A stretch of DNA of 57,199 nucleotides from an uncultured delta proteobacterium (GTDB taxonomy: Bacteria; Myxococcota_A; Polyangia; Haliangiales; Haliangiaceae), in assembly GCA_900696455.1 (NCBI GenBank), contig CAADGB010000505.1, forward strand, positions 1 through 57,199. Reading direction: 5' to 3'. This document shows positions 51,079 to 57,199 of the stretch, one piece after another. Within the stretch, counting starts at the first letter, position 1; each line of letters opens with the position of its first letter. A model generated the notes under the pieces. The model did no database searches, was not told the DNA's origin, and saw nothing but the letters and a program-made list of their open reading frames with translations. The position numbers and the translations under genes are program-made.

Positions 51079-53466
51079 TCAGTCCGGCGGCAGGTACTCG
51101 ACGCCGAGCGCCGGGAAGATGGGCAGGCCGCGGGTGTAGCGGCGCTGACTGAAGTCCTCGTTGTAGGTGACGCCCTCGGGGTTGGCGCGGTGGGTGGCGT
51201 TCTGGACGTCGAGGAAGAGCGCGATCGTGCCCCAGCGCCGGCGCCAGGTGCGGTCGACCCGCACGTCGAGCTGGACGAACGTCGGCAGGCGCTCCGACAG
51301 GATCGGCCCCGAGATCGCGACCCACTCGTCGCGCGCCGGGTCGAAGTAGGCGTCGGCGACCGGCGTGATGGGGTTGCCGCTCGCCACCCGCAGCCGGCCG
51401 CCGAGACGCCAGCGCCCCAGGGGGCGGGTCACCAGCAGCGTGGCGACGTGGGGCTGATCGAGGACGTACGGGTAGGAGGCCGGATCGCGGCGGGGATCGC
51501 CGGTGCGCAGCGATCGCGACCACACGTACGACAGCCAGCCGGTGGTGCGGCCGAGCTCGCGCCGGAGCTGGACCTCGACGCCCCACGCCCGGCCGCGGCC
51601 CACCGCCTCGCGATACGAGTACGAGCCGAACTGCTCGTCGACCAGCTCGCGGCTGACGGCGAGCAGGCCGCCGGCCTGGCCGCTGCCGTTGTCGGCGACG
51701 GGCGTGGCGCCGGTGACGACGTCCACCGGCAGGTCGCGCATCTCCTGGCCGTAGATCGTCACCTGGAGCCGGGCGAGGTCGCCGAGCGGCGCCGCGGCGC
51801 CGACCGCGGCCTGGGCCGCCCAGCTCCCCTCGAGGGTGCGGTTGCCGAACACCGGATCGAGATCGGTGGCCGACGGCGGCTGGTGGTAGAGGCCGAGGGA
51901 CTGGCTGAGGAGGAGGTCGCGGGGCAGCTCCTCGGTGACGGTCAGCCGCGGCCCCAGCGTGAGCTCCCCCGACAGCCCGAAGCGATCGAGGCGGAGCCCG
52001 GGGCGGATCGCGACCCGGTCGTCGGCGAGCGACCAGCGCTGCTCGAGCCACAGCCCGGTGTCGGGAGCCCAGTGCGCGCCCGCGCGGTGGACGACGCCGA
52101 CCGGCGGATCGGGATCTTCGGGCGAGGGCGGCGGCGTGGTGTCGAGGGTGTAGGCGTGGCGGGTGAGCTGGGCGTCGAGGCCGGCGGCGAACGTGCCGCC
52201 GGCCAGCGGGCGCTCGAGCTCGGCGCGCAGGCCGGCGGCGAGGTTCCAGCGGGTCATGCCCTTGTCGACGCCGCGGTGGTTGGCGGCGGCCACGACCTGG
52301 TCGGCGCCGAGCCAGGGCAGGAGCGCGTAGGCGGCCTCGCCGACGCGGCCGCGTCGCCGCGCCGCGAGGCGGGCGAAGCGCGAGCCGTAATCGAGCGAGC
52401 GGACGTGGGTGGTGTCGATCCCGCCGGCGCTGCTCTCGCCGGGGTCGCGCAGCAGGCGAAGCCGGTCGTCGGAGACCAGGCCCAGCACCAGCCAGCGGCG
52501 GTCGGCCGACTCCCAGCGCACCTGACCGTCGAGGTAGCGCGGCGCCAGGGTCAGGTCGACCGGGGCGGCGGCGAGGATGGCGTCGACGTAGGAGCGGCGC
52601 ACCGCGACCAGCAGGCTGCCGCCGCGCGGCCCCGGCCCCTCGCCGAGCGCCGCGGCGTGGAGCAGAGAGAGCTCGCCGGCGGTGCGCCAGCGATCGGCGC
52701 GGGGGCTGCGGGTGGTGGCGATCACGACGCCGCCGGTGGCGCGGCCCCAGCGCGCGCCGAAGCCCGACGGCTCGAGCGTGACGTCGGCGATGACGCCCAC
52801 CGGCACGAAGGAGGCCAGGCCGCCGAAGTGGTAGAGGAGCGGGACCTCGATCCCGTCGAGGAAGACCGACGAGGCGCGCGGCGCCGCGCCGCGGAGGGCG
52901 AGGCCGCCGAGGCCGAACGGGACGCGGGCGACGCCGGGCAGGCTCGACACCGCGCGCAGCGGGTCGTTGCCGCTGGCGGGCAGGGTGCGGAGCTGGTCGG
53001 CGTCGAGGGTGTGCCGGGGCGGCTCGGCGACGAGCGGCGCGCGGCCCTCGAGCTCGATGACCTCGAGGCCGGCGAGGTCGGCGGCGGAGGGGGTGGCGTC
53101 GGGATCGGGGGCGGCGGCGGGGGCGGGATCGGGGGCGGGATCGGGATCGGGGGCGGCGTCGGTCGCGGGATCGGGGTCGGGATCGGGCTCGGGAACGGGG
53201 TCGGGATCGGGAACGGGATCGGGCCCGGGAACGGGATCGGGCTCGGCCTCGGGCGGCGGCGGCGTGTCGGGTGCGGGCGGTGACGGCGGGTCGGGTGCGG
53301 TCGGCGACGGCGCGTCGGGCGGCGGTGGCGCGTCGTCGGCGCGGGCCGGGGCGGCGGCCAGCGCGATGGCCAGGCCGAGGAGGCGCGCCGTCACGGTCCG
53401 CGAGTGTGCCACCGCCGGACACCGGACCTCGGGCGTCGGCGCGCCGGGGGCGTCGTCGCGTGACAT
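51079..53466 (-). CDS. TonB-dependent outer-membrane receptor with Pro/Asp-rich N-terminal extension
   Basis: The 795-aa protein. A signal peptide ends near residue 43 (APARA), followed by about 85 residues of Pro/Asp/Ala repeats (PDPVPDPDPVP), then a TonB-plug domain (VSSLPGVARVPFGLGGLALRGAAPRASSVFLDGIEVPLLYHFGG, about 150-260), then a 22-strand barrel ending RYTRGLPIFPALGVEYLPPD. It probably imports a large ligand. Near residue 175-215 the plug closely matches receptors with RGxxPxxxxVFLDGIEVP. The N-terminal low-complexity stretch is encoded by a CCGATC-type repeat. ATG 53466 is used; GTG 53412 also gives a normal signal peptide. Confidence 0.88.
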   Translation of the reverse strand: MSRDDAPGAPTPEVRCPAVAHSRTVTARLLGLAIALAAAPARADDAPPPPDAPSPTAPDPPSPPAPDTPPPPEAEPDPVPGPDPVPDPDPVPEPDPDPDPATDAAPDPDPAPDPAPAAAPDPDATPSAADLAGLEVIELEGRAPLVAEPPRHTLDADQLRTLPASGNDPLRAVSSLPGVARVPFGLGGLALRGAAPRASSVFLDGIEVPLLYHFGGLASFVPVGVIADVTLEPSGFGARWGRATGGVVIATTRSPRADRWRTAGELSLLHAAALGEGPGPRGGSLLVAVRRSYVDAILAAAPVDLTLAPRYLDGQVRWESADRRWLVLGLVSDDRLRLLRDPGESSAGGIDTTHVRSLDYGSRFARLAARRRGRVGEAAYALLPWLGADQVVAAANHRGVDKGMTRWNLAAGLRAELERPLAGGTFAAGLDAQLTRHAYTLDTTPPPSPEDPDPPVGVVHRAGAHWAPDTGLWLEQRWSLADDRVAIRPGLRLDRFGLSGELTLGPRLTVTEELPRDLLLSQSLGLYHQPPSATDLDPVFGNRTLEGSWAAQAAVGAAAPLGDLARLQVTIYGQEMRDLPVDVVTGATPVADNGSGQAGGLLAVSRELVDEQFGSYSYREAVGRGRAWGVEVQLRRELGRTTGWLSYVWSRSLRTGDPRRDPASYPYVLDQPHVATLLVTRPLGRWRLGGRLRVASGNPITPVADAYFDPARDEWVAISGPILSERLPTFVQLDVRVDRTWRRRWGTIALFLDVQNATHRANPEGVTYNEDFSQRRYTRGLPIFPALGVEYLPPD
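53095..53330. repeat. Degenerate CCGATC/GGGATCGGG repeat within the TonB receptor gene
   Basis: A 6-12 bp degenerate repeat encodes the Asp-Pro linker of the receptor. Length variation would change only the linker. Confidence 0.7.
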
Positions 53467-53508
53467 GCCCCACGCAATAGGCGGCCGGGGTCGCGCGTTG
53501 GGGCGGAC

Positions 53509-54306
53509 ATGGGTCGTGGTCAGCGCCTCGGCGTGGTCGTCCTCGTTTCGTCGGCGCTGGCGGGGGCGGCCTGCTCGAGCGCCCGCTCCGACGCCGGCCA
53601 CGAGCGCCCGCTGGCGGCGCCGCCGGCGACGCGCGAGGCCGCGGCGACGGCGTGGGACGACGCCCGGGACGACGTCGCCGCCGAGCGGGCGCGGCTGGCG
53701 GTGGCGTGGCGCGCCGCCTCGACCCCGGCCGAGCGGGCCGCGGTGCGCGACCAGGCCAGCCGCTTCCTGGTCGCGACCCTCGTCGATCGCCTGGTGCCGC
53801 CCTGGCTCGGGATGCCGTGGGGGCTCGGCCGCGACAGCACCGCCACCCGACCCCACCAGCCGGGCAAGACCATCGCCTGCAGCTACTTCGTCGGCGCGGT
53901 GCTGCAGGGCGCGGGCTTCACCCTGCGCGATCGCTTCCGCCTCGGCCAGGCCGCGGCGCTGGTCATCCAGCGCTCGCTGGTCGGCGGCGCGGGCAAGGTC
54001 CACCGCTTCCTCAGCATCCCGCCCGCCGAGCTGGCGACCCGGCTGGCCGCCCTCGACGACGGCGTCTACATCATCGGCCTCGACGTCCACGTCGGCCTGG
54101 TCGTGGTCCGCGGCGACGAGGTCCGCTTCGTCCACGCCAGCTACACCGGCGACCAGGTCGTCACCGACGAGCCGCTGGCGACCGCCGCCGCGATCGCCCG
54201 CTCGCGGCCCCGGGGCTACTTCGTCTCGCCCCTGGTCACGACCCAGGGCGTCGCCGACGACTGGCTGGTCGAGCGCTGGCTGGAGGGCGATCCGGTCGGG
54301 CCCTGA
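53509..54306 (+). CDS. Lipoprotein with NlpC/P60-like cysteine peptidase fold (predicted)
   Basis: The 265-aa protein has a lipobox signal (SALAGAAC, Cys22) and a helical N-terminal part. Residues about 120-250 resemble a papain-like/NlpC fold: PGKTIACSYFVGAVLQGAGF with the candidate catalytic Cys, DDGVYIIGLDVHVGLVVVRG with the candidate His and RFVHASYTGD. It could be a surface endopeptidase or amidase acting on peptidoglycan. The start ATG 53509 follows GGGGCGG and lies 42 bp from the divergent TonB receptor start. Confidence 0.75.
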   Translation: MGRGQRLGVVVLVSSALAGAACSSARSDAGHERPLAAPPATREAAATAWDDARDDVAAERARLAVAWRAASTPAERAAVRDQASRFLVATLVDRLVPPWLGMPWGLGRDSTATRPHQPGKTIACSYFVGAVLQGAGFTLRDRFRLGQAAALVIQRSLVGGAGKVHRFLSIPPAELATRLAALDDGVYIIGLDVHVGLVVVRGDEVRFVHASYTGDQVVTDEPLATAAAIARSRPRGYFVSPLVTTQGVADDWLVERWLEGDPVGP

Positions 54307-54410
54307 CCCGGGCCCCCGGATGGATCGAGGCGCCGGCGGCGCGCGGGCCGCCGGTCACCTCTGGCCGGGCGGCGGACGCGGGGGGCCGCGAACGACGGCG
54401 CGATCTCGCG

Positions 54411-54416
54411 TATGCT
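54411..54416 (+). promoter_or_regulatory. -10 box of the hybrid sensor kinase gene
   Basis: TATGCT lies 8 nt before GTG 54425, again in the leaderless position. Confidence 0.45.
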
Positions 54417-54424
54417 CCGGCGTC

Positions 54425-56323
54425 GTGGCCGAGCCCCCGCCGCCGCTCCCCATCCGCGCGATCGCGGCGCGCGAGCGGGGGGACCTCATCGAGGTCGTCG
54501 AGGAGGTGGTCGGCCTGGGCACGTACGTCTGGGTGCCGGGCCGCGACCTGGCGTGGTCGCGCGGGGTCTTCCGGCTCCTCGGCCTCGATCCCCAGGTCCC
54601 GGTCACCGCCGACGTCTACTACCGCCACGTCCACCCCGACGACCGGGCGCGGGTGGTGATGGCGGCGAGCACGGTGGTCACCCGGGGCGAGGTCGAGTCG
54701 TTCCCCTACCGCCTGGTCCGGGCCGACGGCTCGTTCGACTGGGTCACCGGCAACGTCACCGTCGAGCGCGACGCCGCCGGCGCGGTCGCGCGCGTGATCG
54801 GGACGATCGTCCGGATCACGGACAGCTACCAGGCCGCCGAGCGCCTGGCCCAGGTCAACGCCCTGCTCGCCGACACCCAGCGCGCCGCCGGCATCGGCAG
54901 CTACGTCTTCGACCTGACGACCGGTCGGCTCGAGTGGTCGGACGAGCTCTACCGCGTGCTCGGGGTCGATCCGGCGACCCCCATCGACGGCGCGCTGGCC
55001 CACCACCTGGTCCACGAGGACGATCGCGCCCGCCAGTACGACTGGGGGCGGCGGGTGGCCCAGGGCGAGCGCCTGCCGCCGCTCCTGGTGCGCATCGTCC
55101 GCCCCAGCGATGGCCGCGTCGTCTACCTGGAGTCGATCTCGCGGCGGGTCGAGCGTCCGGGCGGGCCGTGCGTGGTCGGGGTCAGCAACGACGTGACCGC
55201 GCGGGTCGAGCTGGAGCAGGAGCTCCGCCACGCCGCGCGGGCCGAGGCGGTGGGCGCGCTGGCCGCCGGCATCGCCCACGACTTCAACAACTACCTGACG
55301 GTCCTGGCCGCGCAGCTCGAGCTGCTGCGGCTCGACGGCGGCGCGCCGAGCGCGCGGGATCTCGACGTCATGGGCACCGCGCTCGAGCGCTGCGCCGGGC
55401 TGGTCCGCCAGCTCCTGGCGTTCGCCCGCAAGCTGCCGTACCGACCCGAGCGCCTCGACCTCGCCGGCCACGTCGAGGGCGTGCGCCACCTCTTCGAGCG
55501 GGTCGCCGGCGGCGCGGTGGCGCTCGAGGTCGTGATCACGGCGCGGCCGACCGTCGAGGGCGACGCCACCCAGCTCGACGGCGCGCTCATGAACCTCCTG
55601 GTCAACGCCCGCGACGCCATGCCGGCCGGGGGCACGATCCGGGTCACGCTCGACGAGCTCGAGCTCGCCGCCGGCGATCCGCGGCTCGACGGTCGCCTGG
55701 TGCCCGGCCGCCACGCGCGGCTCGCCGTCCGCGACACCGGCACCGGCATCGCCCCCGAGCTCCTGCCGCGGGTGTTCGAGCCCTACGTCACCACCAAGAG
55801 CGGCGACGGCGGGACCGGGCTGGGGCTGGCCGCGGTGCTCGGCACGGCGCGCCAGCACGGCGGCACCGCCCGCATCGAGAGCGCGCCTGGCCAGGGCACT
55901 ACCGTCGAGCTCCTGCTGCCGGTGATGACCGGCGTCGGCGCGGCGGCGGTGGCCCCGGCTCACGCCCGGGAGGCGCCACGGGCGCTGCGCCTGCTCCTGG
56001 TCGAGGACATGGCGCCGGTGCGCGAGGCCCTGGCCGCGCTCCTGCGCGGCGAGGGGCACGAGGTCACCACCGCGGTCGACGGGCAGGACGCGCTCGATCG
56101 GCTCGCGACGACCGGGGTCGACCTGGTCCTCAGCGACGTCTCGATGCCGCGGCTGTCGGGCGTCGCGCTGGCGCGGGCGCTGCGCGCGCGGGTGCCGCCG
56201 ATCCCGGTCGTGCTCATGACCGGCTACGCCGATCACGGCGAGGCCCACGACGTCGCGCTCACCCTCGACAAGCCGTTCTCGCGCGACGAGCTGGTGGCCG
56301 CGATCGAGCGCGTGCTCGGCTAG
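54425..56323 (+). CDS. Cytoplasmic hybrid PAS sensor histidine kinase with receiver domain
   Basis: A 632-aa soluble hybrid kinase. Two PAS domains (about 20-145 and 150-265), each with a FRLLGLDP/YRVLGVDP segment and PAC motifs, so a cytoplasmic signal is sensed. The dimerisation-phosphorylation helix has GIAHDFNNYLTVLAAQLELL (His in HDFNN), the HATPase has LLVNARDAMPAGG, DTGTGIAPELLPRVFEPY and GTGLGLAAVLGTARQHGG. The C-terminal receiver (about 520-632) has LLLVEDM, the phospho-Asp in LVLSDVSMPRLSG and the Lys in LDKPFSRDE. There is no transmembrane helix. The GTG start follows the -10 box TATGCT by 8 nt. Confidence 0.92.
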   Translation: MAEPPPPLPIRAIAARERGDLIEVVEEVVGLGTYVWVPGRDLAWSRGVFRLLGLDPQVPVTADVYYRHVHPDDRARVVMAASTVVTRGEVESFPYRLVRADGSFDWVTGNVTVERDAAGAVARVIGTIVRITDSYQAAERLAQVNALLADTQRAAGIGSYVFDLTTGRLEWSDELYRVLGVDPATPIDGALAHHLVHEDDRARQYDWGRRVAQGERLPPLLVRIVRPSDGRVVYLESISRRVERPGGPCVVGVSNDVTARVELEQELRHAARAEAVGALAAGIAHDFNNYLTVLAAQLELLRLDGGAPSARDLDVMGTALERCAGLVRQLLAFARKLPYRPERLDLAGHVEGVRHLFERVAGGAVALEVVITARPTVEGDATQLDGALMNLLVNARDAMPAGGTIRVTLDELELAAGDPRLDGRLVPGRHARLAVRDTGTGIAPELLPRVFEPYVTTKSGDGGTGLGLAAVLGTARQHGGTARIESAPGQGTTVELLLPVMTGVGAAAVAPAHAREAPRALRLLLVEDMAPVREALAALLRGEGHEVTTAVDGQDALDRLATTGVDLVLSDVSMPRLSGVALARALRARVPPIPVVLMTGYADHGEAHDVALTLDKPFSRDELVAAIERVLG

Positions 56324-56436
56324 CGCCGCGTTCGGCCGTGGGCTCGGCCCGTACCGCGCGCGACGTGGGCTCGCGCGGCGCGGGCACGGGCGCCGACGCG
56401 GGCGCCGACGCGGGCGCCGCGCGCGGCCGCGCCACG
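56324..56436. repeat. GC-rich convergent gap with 12-bp direct repeats
   Basis: Three head-to-tail copies of GGGCGCCGACGC lie near 56388-56420 between convergent genes. This is a likely termination zone; no simple hairpin with a T tract is seen. Confidence 0.4.
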
Positions 56437-57199
56437 TCAGCGCGGCGGCAGGCCCCAGGCCGCGGCCAGGGCGTCGTGCTCGGCCGCGGTCAGGAGCGCG
56501 AGCACCGGGCGCGCCGCCGGGTCGAGCGCGATCAGCAGCGCGCGCAGGCGCGCCTCGTCCATCGCCGTGCAGCCCACGGTGGGGTCGCCGGGGCCGCCCC
56601 AGACGTGGAGGAAGATGCAGCTCCCGCCGCCGGGGACCGCCGCCGGGTTGTGGCGGACCTCGACCACCCAGGCGTAGAGGGCGTCGGCGCGGCGCATGTC
56701 CTCGGCCGAGCGCCAGTCGGGGCGCACGGCGCGCTCGTCGAGGACGCGGTTGTAGAAGGCGGAGGCCGGGTCGTCGACGCAGCGCCAGCGGTCGTCGACC
56801 GCGGTGTAGGGCAGGCGCGTGGCCGCCGGCGCCGAGCGCGCGTACCCGAAGGCCGGGCCCAGCTCGAACAGCCCGGCCGGGCTCCGGCCGTCGCCCTCAC
56901 GCTTGACCGGTCCGGGGCGCGGGCCGGGGGCGCCGTCGCCGTGCAGGCCCCGACCCCAGGCCACGCCGGCGCGGCCGACCGTGGCCGGCCACGGCGAGCC
57001 CGCCGCCTGCCACGGCGCGCCGGCGGCGGCGCGGGTCCACAGCCGGAGCTCGGCGTCGACGTCGTCCCAGCCGGCGACCACGGCGGTGACGAGCTGGCGG
57101 GTCTCGTCCGGGATCCGGACCGCTGGCCTCGCCGCGCCGGCGGCGTCGGCCCCGGTGGTGGCGTCGGCGTCGGGTGCGCGCGCGGCGTCGGGTGCGCGC
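56437..57199 (-). CDS. L,D-transpeptidase (YkuD family), 5' end missing
   Basis: The minus-strand frame stays open to the window edge, so the start is not seen. Visible residues include an APDAARAPDADA linker, PDETRQLVTAVVAGWDDVDAELRLW, FGYARSAPAATRLPYTAVDDRWRC, and the catalytic segment CIFLHVWGGPGDPTVGCTAMDEARL with the YkuD His and Cys. Such enzymes make 3-3 peptidoglycan crosslinks or anchor proteins. The linker implies an exported lipoprotein whose signal lies beyond 57199. GTG 57081 is inside the conserved region and is not the true start. Confidence 0.88.
   Translation of the reverse strand, partial: RAPDAARAPDADATTGADAAGAARPAVRIPDETRQLVTAVVAGWDDVDAELRLWTRAAAGAPWQAAGSPWPATVGRAGVAWGRGLHGDGAPGPRPGPVKREGDGRSPAGLFELGPAFGYARSAPAATRLPYTAVDDRWRCVDDPASAFYNRVLDERAVRPDWRSAEDMRRADALYAWVVEVRHNPAAVPGGGSCIFLHVWGGPGDPTVGCTAMDEARLRALLIALDPAARPVLALLTAAEHDALAAAWGLPPR

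Noticed and set aside
53095-53330. Plus-strand Gly/Ser-rich frame over the TonB linker
   Set aside because: It mirrors the Pro/Asp linker of the real gene and is only repeat-derived. The plus-strand sensor kinase begins at 54425.

Overview
The window is a very GC-rich (roughly 73-75% by eye), densely coded bacterial chromosome segment with about 43 protein genes on both strands, many tiny or overlapping junctions, and no rRNA, tRNA or CRISPR array that I could see. The gene style points to a myxobacterium-like deltaproteobacterium, probably near Haliangium/Kofleriaceae (inference). The signs are Hanks-type Ser/Thr kinases with HRDVTPSN or HRDFKPDN loops, TPR fusions, many lipoproteins with Asp/Ala/Pro-rich 'VDAP' linkers, Cys-rich MopE-like surface proteins, and multi-copy carboxypeptidase-regulatory domains.

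Layout. 1-196 is a REP-like repeat followed by a good promoter. 197-4209 is a complete tyrosine/homogentisate catabolic operon (fahA-maiA-hppD-hmgA). 4304-7903 holds a membrane Ser/Thr kinase, an NADPH-FMN reductase and an ABC1/UbiB-family kinase. 8005-12559 holds a ceramidase-like lipoprotein and an anchored protein with about eight carboxypeptidase-regulatory repeats. 12754-14379 is pruA. 14534-19619 holds a lipoprotein, a zinc-finger/TM/TPR/CHAT-protease protein, a small secreted protein and an ECF sigma factor. 19790-21444 holds an orphan excisionase-like HTH gene and two unknowns. 21449-26077 is speA divergent from a HelD/UvrD-like helicase. 26204-28437 holds small lipoproteins.

28449-35395 is a urate catabolic cluster. 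PuuD (urate oxidase with cytochrome c), AllB, an allantoicase-UraD fusion and UraH are co-directional with 4-bp overlaps or a short gap. A class V aminotransferase and a DUF6986-type aldolase-superfamily protein diverge from a 23-bp spacer. 36030-38436 is an ArsR regulator with a quinone-oxidoreductase/alpha-beta-hydrolase pair.

38462-42108 is a Ser/Thr kinase-TPR protein followed by an ECF sigma factor. 42237-47286 encodes two large surface lipoproteins. 47287-48863 is a repeat island: a 68-bp tandem array, REP-like elements, a GGCTCGG satellite and a remnant of a Y1/REP-associated transposase. 48864-57199 holds an RbfA-like protein, a Na+/H+ antiporter, a universal stress protein, a TonB receptor divergent from a papain-like lipoprotein, a hybrid PAS sensor kinase, and an L,D-transpeptidase cut by the window edge.

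The most interesting systems are two unlike ECF-sigma modules. In one, an anti-sigma-type zinc finger is fused through a membrane helix to a TPR-CHAT protease and lies close to its likely sigma factor. In the other, a sigma factor lacking the acidic DAED patch of region 2.2 sits behind a kinase whose activation segment contains a poly-glycine tract encoded by a perfect hexanucleotide microsatellite. Many genes also carry a TANNNT -10 box only 6-9 nt before the start codon, suggesting widespread leaderless transcription.
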